Shown in pieces: positions 27,829 through 37,682 of a stretch of 64,000 nt of DNA. Every line of letters begins with the position of its first letter. Within the stretch, counting starts at the first letter, position 1. A program made the position numbers and the translations under genes. Source of the DNA: Burkholderia sp. (GTDB taxonomy: Bacteria; Pseudomonadota; Gammaproteobacteria; Burkholderiales; Burkholderiaceae); NCBI GenBank assembly GCA_040954445.1, contig CP144362.1, positions 1-64,000 on the forward strand, given 5' to 3'. The notes below the pieces were generated by a model that had not been told where the DNA came from, searched no databases, and saw nothing but the letters and a program-made list of their open reading frames with translations.

Positions 27829-28703
27829 GCCACGAGCGTGTCAAGCGGTTTCCGCTTGCGCTCGAAGATCTAAAACGTGCACCGCGCAAGAGCGCGGCGC
27901 GACCGACGCTGGACACCTCCGTGGCCGGTTCGCCGGCAAGGCATGTCGGCCTGCCGCACGCTGCGTACAGGCATGGCACGATCCAGGAAAAAGGGTCGGC
28001 GAGCGCAGCAAGTGCAGTCGGTAGTGCTGGAAAACTCGCTGTCGCCGGCGCGATGGCCCTGACCTCAAAACGGATGCGCGAGCGCATGGTCGAACGGCTG
28101 CGCGCCAACGGCGTCACCGATATGCGCGTGCTGGCGGCGATGGCCGCCGTACCGCGCCACCTGTTCGTCGACCCTGGCTTGGCGGCCCAGGCCTACGAAG
28201 ATGCGGCTCTGCCGATCGGCCATCAGCAGACGATTTCTAAGCCCACAGTGGTGGCCCGCATGATCGGGCTCGCTCTCGCCGGGCGCGTTCCCGAGCGGGT
28301 CCTCGAGATCGGCACCGGCTGCGGTTACCAGGCTGCCGTACTAAGTCACCTCACGCGTGACGTCTATTCGATCGAGCGCGTGAAGCCGTTATTTGAACGC
28401 GCGAAACGCAATCTTCGACCGTTGCGCGTGCCGAACATTCGCCTGCATTACGGTGACGGTCGTCTAGGCCTGCCGTCGGCCACGCCGTTTGATGCAATCG
28501 TGATCGCGGCGGCTGGTTTGGACGTGCCGCAGGTGTTGCTTGAGCAGTTGAAGGTCGGTGGGCGCCTGGTCGCGCCGGTCGGCGCGCAGAGCAGCGGACA
28601 GCTACAGGTCCTGACGTTGGTTGAGCGTGTCGGGCCTACGCAATGGCGGGAGTCGAGACTTGATCGCGTTTTCTTTGTCCCTTTAAAATCCGGAGTGATT
28701 TGA
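27825..28703 (+). CDS. pcm: Protein-L-isoaspartate O-methyltransferase
   Basis: Repairs isoaspartyl residues in aged proteins using S-adenosylmethionine. The product is 292 aa: an ~80-residue low-complexity N-terminal extension, as in Burkholderia homologues, then the PCMT domain. Motifs: [23 protein letters not shown] and the SAM-binding [15 protein letters not shown], then [14 protein letters not shown]. The start is set at ATG 27825 by the ATGA overlap with surE; the longer frame from 27798 lies inside surE. The stop overlaps the nlpD upstream frame. Confidence 0.93.
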   Translation: MSHERVKRFPLALEDLKRAPRKSAARPTLDTSVAGSPARHVGLPHAAYRHGTIQEKGSASAASAVGSAGKLAVAGAMALTSKRMRERMVERLRANGVTDMRVLAAMAAVPRHLFVDPGLAAQAYEDAALPIGHQQTISKPTVVARMIGLALAGRVPERVLEIGTGCGYQAAVLSHLTRDVYSIERVKPLFERAKRNLRPLRVPNIRLHYGDGRLGLPSATPFDAIVIAAAGLDVPQVLLEQLKVGGRLVAPVGAQSSGQLQVLTLVERVGPTQWRESRLDRVFFVPLKSGVI

Positions 28704-28708
28704 CATTG

Positions 28709-29632
28709 ATGATTATATTGCGCGCGATGCAAAACAGACAATCAGCTATTCCGCTGATATCCGGACAGCGAATCGGCCAGCGCACCATCTGTGCAGCCGC
28801 ACTCCTCCTCTTCGCCGCCTGTGCCTTACGGATGGACCAGGCGCCGATAGTGGACCGCTCTAGCGCGGGCGCGCTCAGCACTGTGCCGGGTTCGAGCGCG
28901 GCAGTCGTGCGGTCGGCGGTGTCGCTCGGCCCGCCGCCCGGCTACTACCGTGTGAAACCGGGTGACACGCTCTACCGGATCGCCCTCGAGAACGGTCAGA
29001 ACTACCGCGATATCGCGGCTTGGAACAATCTCGCCAATCCGAACCAGATCGAAGTCGACCAGTTGCTACGCGTGGCGCGGTCGAAAGGCACCGTGGCCGC
29101 GGTCGTGCCCGGTGCGCTGTCACCGCACGGCAGCTCGAATACCGCGGTGCCACCAGTGTCGAGCGGGCAGACCATATCGCCGATTTATGGCACAAACGGC
29201 GCGCATGCCAACGCGGCACCTTCAACCTCGCCGGAACTGGTCGATGCCGGCAGCGCCGGCCCGAGCCCGGTCAGTTTCTCCTGGCCGGTACGCGGCCCGA
29301 TCCTGAACCAGTTCGACGACCCAAAAAATAAGGGCATTAATATCGGCGGCGTGTCGGGCATGCCAGTCAAGGCAGCCGCCGATGGGCACGTGGTCTATGC
29401 TGGCAATGGCCTACGAGGCTACGGCAACCTCATTATCGTCAAGCATAACGCAACCTATCTTACGGCGTATGCACACAACCGCTCTTTGATAGTTAAAGAG
29501 GGAGATGCCGTCAAGAAAGGCCAGAAGATCGCCGAGATGGGCAACAATGATTCTAACTGCGTGATGTTGCATTTCGAAGTTCGTCGACAGGGTAAACCTG
29601 TCGATCCGCTGAAGTACCTGCCGCCTCAATAA
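28709..29632 (+). CDS. nlpD: NlpD-like murein hydrolase activator (LysM-M23 lipoprotein)
   Basis: About 307 aa. A signal peptide with lipobox LLFAAC (near residue 31) points to outer-membrane anchoring. A LysM domain follows (YYRVKPGDTLYRIALENGQN, about residues 75-120), then a C-terminal M23/LytM domain ending LHFEVRRQGKPVDPLKYLPP. The first metal-ligand motif of active M23 peptidases is replaced by GINIGG, so it is probably a non-catalytic amidase activator, as in E. coli NlpD. The start is uncertain: ATG 28709, ATG 28727 and TTG 28700 are all in frame. In relatives the main rpoS promoter lies within this gene. Confidence 0.9.
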   Translation: MIILRAMQNRQSAIPLISGQRIGQRTICAAALLLFAACALRMDQAPIVDRSSAGALSTVPGSSAAVVRSAVSLGPPPGYYRVKPGDTLYRIALENGQNYRDIAAWNNLANPNQIEVDQLLRVARSKGTVAAVVPGALSPHGSSNTAVPPVSSGQTISPIYGTNGAHANAAPSTSPELVDAGSAGPSPVSFSWPVRGPILNQFDDPKNKGINIGGVSGMPVKAAADGHVVYAGNGLRGYGNLIIVKHNATYLTAYAHNRSLIVKEGDAVKKGQKIAEMGNNDSNCVMLHFEVRRQGKPVDPLKYLPPQ

Positions 29633-29643
29633 ACGAGACGACT

Positions 29644-30726
29644 ATGCTGAAATCGATGCACCACAAGCCGCAAACAGATTCTGAGAAAGTGAGTCGCGCC
29701 ACGCAAGCATCGATGGGCCGGTCTGCTGTTTCGAGGGACGACGATGACAATGCCGCAGAGAACGAACACGACTATGAGGCGAGCGAGTCTGACGTGGAGG
29801 AATCCGACGGCGCTAAGCGTGAATCGAGTAACGGCGGTCGAGAAAGCGCCCCGGAGGCTGACGATTTCCGCGCTATGCTGCAGGCGGAACTAACCGCCGA
29901 CACGATCCAACATTATTTGAACCGCATCAGCGTCAAGCCCCTGCTGACCGTCGAGGAGGAGCAGCGCTATTCGCGCTTAGCCAAGGCCGGAGAATTTGAG
30001 GCGCGGCAGGTCATGATCGAGCGCAATCTGCGGCTGGTGGTGAGCATCGCCAAGGGCTGCCTGAACCGCGGTGTGCCGCTCCTGGACCTGATTGAGGAAG
30101 GTAATCTCGGCTTGATGCACGCGATCGAGAAGTTCGACCCAACTCGCGGCTTCCGTTTCTCGACCTACGCGACCTGGTGGATCCGGCAGAGCATCGAGCG
30201 TGCCATCATGAACCAGGCACGCACCGTGCGGCTGCCGGTGCACGTGCTCCGCGAACTGAATCAGGCGCTGCGCGCCAAGCGTTACCTGGAAAAGAATTCC
30301 AGGTCGACGGGCGAGGCCAGCATCGACGATATCGCCTACCTGACCGGCAAGACGACCGAGGAAGTCACCGACATCCTCGCGCTGAACGAGCATACCGCCT
30401 CTCTGGACGCGCCGCTCGACCTGGATCCGGCGAGCAGTCTGCTGGACCTGCTGCCCGACGACCAGAGCCAGTTGCCTGATGCCGAGGTCCAGCATCGCGA
30501 ACTCGAGACTCTCACGCGTGCCTGGCTGTCACGCCTGTCCGGCAAGCATCGCTACGTGATCGAGCGGCGTTTCGGCCTGAACAATATCGAGCCAGCTACG
30601 CTCGAGGAACTGGCCGAAGAGATGGGCCTGACGCGCGAACGTGTGCGGCAGATCCAGCAGGAAGCGCTGGTGCGACTGAAGCGGTTTTTCGCCTCCAATG
30701 GCGTTAGCAAGGACGCCGTTCTGTAA
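29644..30726 (+). CDS. rpoS: RNA polymerase sigma factor RpoS
   Basis: A 360-aa stationary-phase sigma factor directing general stress transcription. After a long acidic N-terminus (about residues 30-75, many D and E) come region 1.2 (ADTIQHYLNRISVKPLLTVE), region 2 (GNLGLMHAIEKFDPTRGFRF, STYATWWIRQSIERAI), region 3 and region 4 with the HTH (LEELAEEMGLTRERVRQIQQ). Compared with the usual AKGYLNRG, it has AKGCLNRG. The segment between regions 2 and 3 (KNSRSTGEASIDD) looks shorter than I recall for Burkholderia RpoS. It is retained intact despite genome decay. Confidence 0.95.
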   Translation: MLKSMHHKPQTDSEKVSRATQASMGRSAVSRDDDDNAAENEHDYEASESDVEESDGAKRESSNGGRESAPEADDFRAMLQAELTADTIQHYLNRISVKPLLTVEEEQRYSRLAKAGEFEARQVMIERNLRLVVSIAKGCLNRGVPLLDLIEEGNLGLMHAIEKFDPTRGFRFSTYATWWIRQSIERAIMNQARTVRLPVHVLRELNQALRAKRYLEKNSRSTGEASIDDIAYLTGKTTEEVTDILALNEHTASLDAPLDLDPASSLLDLLPDDQSQLPDAEVQHRELETLTRAWLSRLSGKHRYVIERRFGLNNIEPATLEELAEEMGLTRERVRQIQQEALVRLKRFFASNGVSKDAVL

Positions 30727-30748
30727 AGCGCGGTTCTGTAACTGATTC

Positions 30749-31528
30749 ATGACTCCAATTCTAGTTTTTGACATCGAAACGATTCCCGATGTCGACGGCA
30801 TTCGCCGTCTCGCAGATCTCCCCGCCGACCTTAGCGACGAGGAGGTGGCCGAACATGCGTTCAAGGCCCGTTGGGGAAAGACGGGCGGCGATTTCTTGCC
30901 CCATCACTTACAACGGGTGGCGGCGATCTCCTGTGTGTTCCGCGACAAGAACGGGTTTCGCGTGCGCTCGCTTGGTACCGCTGCGGACGGTGAGGCCGCG
31001 CTAATCCAGTCCTTCTACCGGACTATCGAGAAATACACGCCGCAGCTCGTGTCGTGGAACGGCGGCGGCTTCGACCTGCCGGTACTCCATTACCGCGCCC
31101 TGGTGCATGGCATCGCGGCGCCGCGCTACTGGGACATGGGCGAAGACGATCGTGAGTTCAGGTGGAATAACTATCTGTCGCGCTACCACATGCGGCATAC
31201 CGACCTGATGGACCTGCTGGCACTGTACCAGCCGCGTGCGAACGCGCCACTCGACGCGTTGGCCAAGCTGTGCGGGTTCCCGGGCAAGCTGGGGATGGAC
31301 GGCGGACAAGTCTGGGAAGCATATCGCGCGGGGGAACTCGAGGCGATCCGCGGTTATTGCGAGACCGACGCTGTCAACACCTATTTGCTATACTGCAGGT
31401 TTCAGATGATGCGCGGCGGCGTCACCGCGACGGCGTATGCGGACGAGGTGCAGTTTGTGAAGGACAGCCTAGTTGCCGAGCCGGCAACGCATTGGGCTGA
31501 ATATCTGGAGGCATTTCCCAGAAATTGA
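30749..31528 (+). CDS. Predicted 3'-5' exonuclease (PolB-like, DEDD fold)
   Basis: A 259-aa protein of the family described as a predicted exonuclease related to the PolB exonuclease domain. DEDD positions: FDIETIP near the N-terminus, the mid segment WNGGGFDLPVL, HTDLMDLL, and the C-terminal GYCETDAVNTYLLY. It starts 22 bp after rpoS and is likely cotranscribed. In related genomes an RNA methyltransferase gene often follows; here IS debris does. The biological substrate is unknown. Confidence 0.85.
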   Translation: MTPILVFDIETIPDVDGIRRLADLPADLSDEEVAEHAFKARWGKTGGDFLPHHLQRVAAISCVFRDKNGFRVRSLGTAADGEAALIQSFYRTIEKYTPQLVSWNGGGFDLPVLHYRALVHGIAAPRYWDMGEDDREFRWNNYLSRYHMRHTDLMDLLALYQPRANAPLDALAKLCGFPGKLGMDGGQVWEAYRAGELEAIRGYCETDAVNTYLLYCRFQMMRGGVTATAYADEVQFVKDSLVAEPATHWAEYLEAFPRN

Positions 31529-31545
31529 TCCGCAATTCGTGATGG

Positions 31546-31569
31546 ACGGCGAGTCGATTCGCCGTTTTT
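31546..31569 (+). terminator. Intrinsic terminator after the exonuclease gene
   Basis: acggcga (31546-31552) pairs with tcgccgt (31558-31564) across a 5-base loop, followed by a short T run. It ends the surE-to-exonuclease gene block. Confidence 0.65.
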
Positions 31570-31719
31570 CATGTTCGCCCAGCATGGGCGTAAGGGGTCA
31601 GCGAGCCCCCCCTTGCGGGGGCGGTGCCGAATGATTACGGCTAACGATTACAGGTCGCCGGCGGCTTGCCGAGCTTCCAGGGCAACAACGCTGGCCTATG
31701 GCGCAGGTAGGTGGGGAGG

Positions 31720-31815
31720 GGTGGTGCCAGCACGGCTACTCGAAGCGGCGCACGTGGGCATAAAGTCCACCTCACGCTCAACGCGAATATGGGTCAAGTG
31801 CATGCCGCGCTATAA
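31720..31815 (+). mobile_element. IS903-type internal fragment
   Basis: Carries ccagcacggctactcgaagc through gtcaagtgcatgccgcgcta, the region between the first and second catalytic Asp of the transposase. Both sides are truncated. The preceding 31570-31719 holds no gene; its caggtcgccgg and gcttgccgagcttccagggc pieces resemble 40135-40180. Confidence 0.65.
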
Positions 31816-31846
31816 ATCCGCAACTTGTTATTTTCTAATTACAAAA

Positions 31847-32008
31847 GGCGTTGTTGCATAAATCAAGCGCGAAGACGCAATGGCATCCACGGGCATATTG
31901 ACCACGAATTTCGGATCAATAATTTCAGGCGATATGAACGGATTGCGGACGAGCGAGGTCCGCAATCCGTTCCGTTGCGTCCTCACACTCGATTTATGCA
32001 ACAACGCC
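31847..32008. mobile_element. Right-end/right-end mini-element with exact 9-bp target duplication
   Basis: 162 bp with terminal repeats at both ends. It is flanked by attacaaaa at 31838-31846 and again at 32009-32017, the 9-bp duplication expected for IS903-type transposition. Its interior includes a short AT palindrome insert (attgaccacgaatttcggat) and the inverted cggattgcggacgagcgagg centre. It has no ORF. Confidence 0.85.
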
Positions 32009-32039
32009 ATTACAAAATAACAAATTTTAGATCAATACT

Positions 32040-32121
32040 CTCAAATTTGATTTGATAACAGGGAGCCCGCGATCTTTGCGCGTAAACGTCAACGGCTCTC
32101 GCTTGATTTATGCAACAATGC
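32040..32121 (-). mobile_element. IS903-type left-end remnant
   Basis: gcgcgtaaacgtcaacggct, then cgcttgatttatgcaacaat, about 80 bp of the left end in minus orientation. Confidence 0.65.
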
Positions 32122-32227
32122 CCCCCTCACGGGGCATTGAAAGTGGCCTCTAACACCGATCGGGCGACTCTCTGCGCAAGGGGCTGGTTCACGGATCGCT
32201 TACGACCCGGCGAAGTGGACCGGTGCG

Positions 32228-32569
32228 TCAACGCGACATCATGTTCATGCTGACGTTGTGCATGATCCACAGCGAGCCAACGATCAGGATCACGACCGTC
32301 AGTACCATGTAGACGAACGCGGTCAGGTTCCAGCGCTGGCCCGACGACGTATTCATGTGCAGGAAGAAAATCAGGTGGATGACGATCTGCACGGCGGCCA
32401 GCACGGCCAGCGCGATGACCATCATGGTGGTCGACGCGAACCAGCCGCCAAGCACCACGCTGAACGAGGCGACGGTTAGGATCACCGAAAGCACGAAGCC
32501 AACCAGGTAGTTGCTTACGGTGCCGTGCGCGGCCTCGTCGTGGCGGTCATGGGCAGGAGAATGAGCCAT
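32228..32569 (-). CDS. cyoD: Cytochrome bo3 ubiquinol oxidase subunit IV
   Basis: A 113-aa membrane protein with three hydrophobic helices (YLVGFVLSVILTVASFSVVL; MVIALAVLAAVQIVIHLIFF; FVYMVLTVVILIVGSLWIMH) and a His-rich N-terminus. It assists assembly of the quinol oxidase. It is the last gene of cyoABCD and its start codon abuts the cyoC stop. No cyoE follows; an IS903-type remnant lies 107 bp downstream. Confidence 0.92.
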   Translation of the reverse strand: MAHSPAHDRHDEAAHGTVSNYLVGFVLSVILTVASFSVVLGGWFASTTMMVIALAVLAAVQIVIHLIFFLHMNTSSGQRWNLTAFVYMVLTVVILIVGSLWIMHNVSMNMMSR

Positions 32570-33163
32570 TTAGATCACACTCACGAGGTAGACAAAAGTC
32601 AACACGCAGATCCAGACGATGTCCAAAAAGTGCCAGAACAGTGAAAGGCATGTCAATCGACGGATATCCTGTTCCAACAGCTGTGGGTTGCGCGCGATCT
32701 GAAAAATCAGCACGACCATCCAGATCATGCCCGCCGTCACGTGCATGCCGTGGGTGGCGACCAGCGTGAAGAACGAAGACAGGAACGCGCTACGGCCCGG
32801 GCCGGCACCCTCCTCAACCAGGTGTGCAAACTCGCGGATTTCCATAAACAGGAACGCGGTACCCAGGATGAAGGTGATGGTCAGCCAGACGAACACCGCA
32901 CCGCGGTTGTTGCGGTGTGCGCCGATCATTGCGAAGCCGTAGGTGATCGAGCTCAGCAGCAGGGCGGTCGTTTCGAGCGCCACACCCGGGATGTCGAACA
33001 GATCCTTGGCGGTCGGGCCGCCGGCGAACTGGTGCTGCATCACCGCGAACACTGCGAATAGCGAACCGAACAGGATACAGTCGGTCATCAAGTACAGCCA
33101 GAAGCCGAATGCCGAGTGCGACGGCGAGTGGTGATGAGCGGCAATCAGGGTGGTTTGTGCCAT
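32570..33163 (-). CDS. cyoC: Cytochrome bo3 ubiquinol oxidase subunit III
   Basis: A 197-aa five-helix protein: FGFWLYLMTDCILFGSLFAV, TTALLLSSITYGFAMIGAHR, then FFTLVATHGMHVTAGMIWMV and LFWHFLDIVWICVLTFVYLV. ATG 33163 overlaps the cyoB stop, giving translational coupling. The frame extends upstream to 33574 inside cyoB, but that part is a shadow. Confidence 0.93.
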   Translation of the reverse strand: MAQTTLIAAHHHSPSHSAFGFWLYLMTDCILFGSLFAVFAVMQHQFAGGPTAKDLFDIPGVALETTALLLSSITYGFAMIGAHRNNRGAVFVWLTITFILGTAFLFMEIREFAHLVEEGAGPGRSAFLSSFFTLVATHGMHVTAGMIWMVVLIFQIARNPQLLEQDIRRLTCLSLFWHFLDIVWICVLTFVYLVSVI

Positions 33164-35175
33164 CAGTTGGCCTCTAGTTCCGCTGCCGCAGGCAGTTCCG
33201 CGACACCTACACCGCCACGCTGCTCTTCGATCTTCCGCACCGTATCGGTCGGAATGTAGTAGCCCTCGTTCTTCTGAAAGCTGTAGATGATCACGGTTGC
33301 AACGATACCGAAAAAGCCGAGAATCGCCAGCCACCAGATGTGCCAGACACTGGAGAAGCCCAGCACCAGCGCCAACATACCGATGAAGAAACCAGCGCTC
33401 GTGTTCGAGGGCATGTGGATGTCCTCGTACTGCTGGCCCTTCTCCGGACCAAAGCCCAGGCCGCGTTCCCTGCGGTACGAGACTTCGTCTAGCTCGTGGA
33501 TGGTCGGGATGATAGCGAAGTTGTACGAAGCCGGCGGCGACGAGGTTGCCCATTCCAGGGTCCGACCATTCCACGGATCGCCCGAAACGTCACGGTTGCC
33601 TGGCAGATCGCGGTCACGGATCGAGACATACAGCTGCAACAACTGGTGGACAATACCGATCAGCAACAACATCGTGCCGAACAGAGCGACCAGCATCCAG
33701 GGATGCCAGGCCGGATTTTCGTAGTGGTTCAGGCGACGCGTCACGCCCATGAAGCCTAGCACGTAGAGCGGCATGAAGGCAACGATGAAGCCCATCTGCC
33801 AAAACCAGAAGGCGCGCTTGCCGAGCTTCTCGTTGAGCTTGAAGCCGAAGGCTTTCGGGAACCAGTAGTTGAAGCCCGCTAGGTAGCCGAACATCACGCC
33901 GCCGATGATCACGTTGTGGAAGTGAGCGATCAAGAACAAGCTATTATGCAACACGAAGTCGGTGCCTGGAATCGCCATCATCACGCCGGTCATGCCGCCG
34001 ACCGTGAAGGTGATCATGAAGCCCAGCGTCCAGAGGATCGGCGCGGTGAATTCTAGACGACCGCGATAGATCGTGAATAGCCAATTAAAGATCTTCACGC
34101 CGGTCGGAATCGCGATGATCATCGTGGCGATGCCGAAGAACGCGTTGACGTCGGCACCCGAACCCATCGTGAAGAAGTGGTGTAGCCAGACGAGGAAAGA
34201 TAGGACCATGATCGCGCAGGTTGCATAAACCATCGTTTTGTAGCCGAACAGCGGCTTCTTGGCGTAGGTCGCCACGACTTCCGAGAACACGCCGAATGCA
34301 GGCAGGATCAAGATGTACACCTCTGGGTGACCCCAGGCCCAGATCAAGTTCAGGTACAGCATGGCGTTTCCGCCGCCGTCATTCGTGAAGAAGTGCATCC
34401 CGAGGTAACGATCCAGGCCTAGCAGCGCCAGCGTGACGGTCAGGATCGGAAACGCGGCCATGATCAGCACGTTGGTGCAGAGTGCGGTCCAGGTGAAAAC
34501 CGGTATCTTCATGAGTGTCATGCCGGGCGCGCGCATCTTGATGATAGTCACGAAGAAGTTCACGCCGGTCAGCAGCGTGCCGACCCCAGAGATTTGCAAA
34601 GCCCACAGATAGTAGTCGACCCCGACACCTGGACTGAACTGCAGCTCCGAGAGGGGTGGATAGGTCAGCCAGCCGGTCTGCGCGAACTCGCCGATGAATA
34701 GTGAGATCATCATCAGCACTGCGCCAAAGGCCGTCATCCAGAACGACAGCGAATTTAGAAACGGGAAGGCCACGTCGCGCGCGCCGATCTGAAGCGGCAC
34801 CACCAAGTTCATCAGGCCCACCATGAAGGTCATCGCCATGAAGAAGATCATAATGACGCCGTGTGCGGTGAAGATCTGGTTGTAGTGGTGTGGCGGGAGA
34901 TAGCCCGGCGCGTCGTACGCAAAGGCCAGTTGAGTACGCATCATGATCGCGTCGGCGAAGCCGCGCAGCAGCATAATCAGGGCGACTAGGATGTACATCA
35001 CGCCCAAACGCTTGTGGTCGACGCTCGTCAGCCACTCGGTCCAGAGATATTTCCACTTACCGAAGTAAGTCACGAGGCTCAGCACCAGCGCCCCGACAAT
35101 GCCGACAATAAGCGCCGTAATCACGAGGATCGGCTCGTGATACGGAATCGCGTCTAGTGTAAGTTTTCCGAACAT
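33163..35175 (-). CDS. cyoB: Cytochrome bo3 ubiquinol oxidase subunit I
   Basis: A 670-aa catalytic subunit that oxidises ubiquinol, reduces oxygen to water and pumps protons. Heme-copper oxidase signatures: [17 protein letters not shown] (CuB His and cross-linked Tyr), [10 protein letters not shown] (two CuB His) and [11 protein letters not shown] (heme ligands). The start is taken at ATG 35175 ([15 protein letters not shown]), not the 35199 frame start, which overlaps the end of cyoA. It is intact. Confidence 0.95.
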   Translation of the reverse strand: MFGKLTLDAIPYHEPILVITALIVGIVGALVLSLVTYFGKWKYLWTEWLTSVDHKRLGVMYILVALIMLLRGFADAIMMRTQLAFAYDAPGYLPPHHYNQIFTAHGVIMIFFMAMTFMVGLMNLVVPLQIGARDVAFPFLNSLSFWMTAFGAVLMMISLFIGEFAQTGWLTYPPLSELQFSPGVGVDYYLWALQISGVGTLLTGVNFFVTIIKMRAPGMTLMKIPVFTWTALCTNVLIMAAFPILTVTLALLGLDRYLGMHFFTNDGGGNAMLYLNLIWAWGHPEVYILILPAFGVFSEVVATYAKKPLFGYKTMVYATCAIMVLSFLVWLHHFFTMGSGADVNAFFGIATMIIAIPTGVKIFNWLFTIYRGRLEFTAPILWTLGFMITFTVGGMTGVMMAIPGTDFVLHNSLFLIAHFHNVIIGGVMFGYLAGFNYWFPKAFGFKLNEKLGKRAFWFWQMGFIVAFMPLYVLGFMGVTRRLNHYENPAWHPWMLVALFGTMLLLIGIVHQLLQLYVSIRDRDLPGNRDVSGDPWNGRTLEWATSSPPASYNFAIIPTIHELDEVSYRRERGLGFGPEKGQQYEDIHMPSNTSAGFFIGMLALVLGFSSVWHIWWLAILGFFGIVATVIIYSFQKNEGYYIPTDTVRKIEEQRGGVGVAELPAAAELEAN

Positions 35176-35177
35176 AC

Positions 35178-36071
35178 TTACCCCTTCGTCATACTGCACG
35201 ACGCGTCCATGAATTTCATGACATGGCCGTTGTTGTACTTGCCAACAATATTATTGAACAGGTGTGGATCGATGGTCGAGAAGAAACGGACAGGATTTTT
35301 TTCGCTTGGCTTGGCGACACGCGCGTATTCCGTCATGTCCAGCCGCTGCGGCATGGCCTTGACCTTCTGGACCCACGCGTCGAAGTCAGCCTGCCCGGTG
35401 GCCAGCGTTCGGAACTGCATGTCCGAGAAGCCCTTGCCGCTGTAGTTGGCCGACAGGCCGGCATAGTTACCTGCCTGGTCAGCGATCAGGTGAAGACGCG
35501 TCTGCATGCCCGCCATCGCGTACACCTGGGTGCCAAGCTGCGGGATGAAGAACGAGTTCATCACCGAATCCGACGTGATGCGGAAGTTGACCGGTGTACC
35601 AACGGGAATCGCGAGCTGGTTCACCGAGGCAATACCTAGATCCGGGTAGATGAACAACCATTTCCAGTCGAGCGCGACGACTTCGACGTTGATTGGCTGG
35701 ATATTCGACTCGAGCGGCTTGTACGGATCTAGCTCATGCGTCGAAGTCCAGGTAAGGATGCCAAGATACAGGATGATCAGCGTCGGAACCGTCCAAATAA
35801 TGACTTCGATCACGTTCGAATGTGCCCACTTCGGTGCATACGTCGCGCTGCGGTTCGACACACGATAGCGCCAGGCGAACAGCAGCGTAAGCACGATCAC
35901 TGGAATTACGACGATTAGCATGACCCATGTCGAAGTCCAGATCAGCGACTTCTCTGCAGCCCCGATTCTGCCCTTCGGGTTCAGTACGTCAAAATTGCAA
36001 CCGGATAGACAGACCAGCAATCCGGTGTCTAATAAAAGCAATATGCTTCTGAATATTTTTCTATGCATCAC
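35178..36071 (-). CDS. cyoA: Cytochrome bo3 ubiquinol oxidase subunit II
   Basis: A 297-aa subunit with a lipoprotein signal ([10 protein letters not shown]), two membrane helices ([40 protein letters not shown]) and a periplasmic cupredoxin-like domain ([40 protein letters not shown]). The CuA ligands of cytochrome c oxidases are absent, as expected for a quinol oxidase. It is the first gene of cyoABCD, separated by 2 bp from cyoB. Upstream sequence is cut by IS30-type debris about 100 bp away, so the promoter must lie within 36072-36170. Confidence 0.94.
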   Translation of the reverse strand: MMHRKIFRSILLLLDTGLLVCLSGCNFDVLNPKGRIGAAEKSLIWTSTWVMLIVVIPVIVLTLLFAWRYRVSNRSATYAPKWAHSNVIEVIIWTVPTLIILYLGILTWTSTHELDPYKPLESNIQPINVEVVALDWKWLFIYPDLGIASVNQLAIPVGTPVNFRITSDSVMNSFFIPQLGTQVYAMAGMQTRLHLIADQAGNYAGLSANYSGKGFSDMQFRTLATGQADFDAWVQKVKAMPQRLDMTEYARVAKPSEKNPVRFFSTIDPHLFNNIVGKYNNGHVMKFMDASCSMTKG

Positions 36072-36171
36072 ATTTGCCTAATTTTGTGCGTAGTCGATTG
36101 GCGCGAACCCCGCTATGCCCCGATTCGCGCAAACGCACACATCATAAGACCATTGGAGTAGGGAAAATGGA

Positions 36172-36215
36172 CGACCTCAAATCTGAGATGCAACACCTTC
36201 TTTAACCGGTAAATT
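36172..36215. repeat. IS30-type terminal-repeat remnant
   Basis: gacctcaaatctgagatgca, then acaccttct, matches 19650-19680. A terminal repeat without an element. Confidence 0.4.
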
Positions 36216-36244
36216 GCGTGAATGGCAAAGAGAGAATATACCAA

Positions 36245-36362
36245 TATTTATCCACAATTCATGATCTTGAAATTAGAAACTCGTCCTTCATGTCTCGTTT
36301 TTCTATGCCCATTACATGAGGAGAGATTTTCCAATTTCAAGATCATGAATTGTGGATAAATA
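36245..36362. repeat. AT-rich palindromic element (118 bp), well preserved
   Basis: tatttatccacaattcatga at the left and its complement at the right (tcatgaattgtggataaata) are perfect. The arms extend through ttgaaatt-a/ggaaa. The core is ctcgtccttcatgtctcgtt, then tttctatgccc. This and 50463-50579 are the best copies. No ORF. Confidence 0.7.
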
Positions 36363-36384
36363 GAAGCTCGTTTAAATGCTAAGT

Positions 36385-36516
36385 GAGGGGGCTGTTTACT
36401 GTCTCGGCAATTTATTAAGATTGGAGATCGAAGTAACAGGAGTCCAAGTATAGAAGTCCAGATCCATTGATGACGAGCTGTGTAAACTGATTGAACCCTT
36501 GCTGCCTGTTGTGAAG
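36385..36516 (+). mobile_element. IS427-like (IS5 family) 5' fragment
   Basis: Starts with gagggggctgtttactgtct, nearly identical to the terminus at 45033-45014, and encodes IDDELCKLIEPLLPVV, the N-terminus of the transposase at 44968. It is truncated by an IS903-type copy. Confidence 0.65.
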
Positions 36517-37580
36517 GGCGTTGTTGCATAAATCGAGCGTGAGACGCCATGGCATCGACAGGCATAATTTCAGGCGATACGAACGGATTGCGGACGAGCG
36601 AGGTCCACCCCATACGGTTGATGACGCCGACGCGAATGGAGACCTCGGTCGCCTGCGCCTCGATGTGACGCGCCAAGAGACAGTTGCCGGTGAGGGTCTT
36701 GAACCGATACATCGCATTCTCGGCAAGCGATCGCCGGTGGTAGCCACTGTCTTGCTTCCATTCTCGACGACCGTCACGGGCAATTGCATCAACCGCGCCA
36801 TTACGACGCCACGCCGCACCGGGCATATCCGCTGGCCAATGAACGGCACCCTCGCGTGGCGGAATCGAAGGAATAGCACCGCGTGCAGCAATGGCCGCAT
36901 GGCATGGCTTGGTGTCGTAGGCACCATCACCGCCGATGACATCGATTTGTTCTTCGCGTGGAATCTGGTCGAGCAACTTGACCAGAGCGTCACCGTCAGC
37001 CACATTCTGATTCGTCATTAGCGCGGCATGCACTTGACCCGTAGTCGCGTTGAGCGCGAGATGGACTTTACGCCACGTGCGCCGCTTCGAGTAGCTGTGC
37101 TGGCGCACCTTCCATTCACCTTCTCCATAGACCTTCAGACCGGTGCTGTCGACAACCAGATGGATCGGTTCATTGTCACGAAGGATCGGCAGTTCGACAT
37201 CAAGCGTTTTTGCTCGGCGACAGAGCGTGGTGTAATTCGGCACCGGCAAGCTCGGGAAGGCCCCAGATCGTGCAGACTGTGGGTGAAACCTTGCAGGGCC
37301 GCGCAACGTCAGTCGATAGACGGTCTTCACGCCGAGTAATGCTGGAATCAGCGTATCGCCGTATAGACACGGGCAACCATGCGTGGGTACAGCGTCGGGT
37401 ATTCTGGCAAGGACGGCTTCATCTATCTATATCGTCACGATCCCCCAGTTGATCAGGCCTTCATTATAGGCCGCCCAATTCCTAAAACGATAGCGTGCCT
37501 TCGGCTCACCTGTCTTGTGTATGTCCTTGCGCATTTTCTTGCCAAAAATTAGGCAGTTACCCTGGAATCTGACTTGATAA
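36517..37580 (-). mobile_element. IS903-type copy without left terminus, decayed
   Basis: The right end is at 36517. The transposase reads from ~37535 (MRKDIHKTGEPKARYR) with a stop or shift in the N-terminal part, extra bases near 37262 and 37305, and a shift near the C-terminus (NRMGWTSLVRN). The left terminus is replaced by the mini-element at 37582. Confidence 0.83.
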
Positions 37581-37581
37581 C

Positions 37582-37682
37582 GGCGTTGTTGCATAAATCG
37601 AGCGTGAGGACGCCATGGTATCGCCTGAAATTATGCCCGTCGATACCATGGCGTCCTCACGCTCGATTTATGCAACAACGCC
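37582..37682. mobile_element. Right-end/right-end palindromic mini-element (101 bp)
   Basis: Arms of about 42 bp (ggcgttgttgcataaatcga, then gcgtgaggacgccatggtat) face each other around a short centre containing cctgaaattatgcc. Sequence resumes at 37683 inside a different, plus-strand IS903-type copy, so its ends mark an IS/IS junction. Confidence 0.75.
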
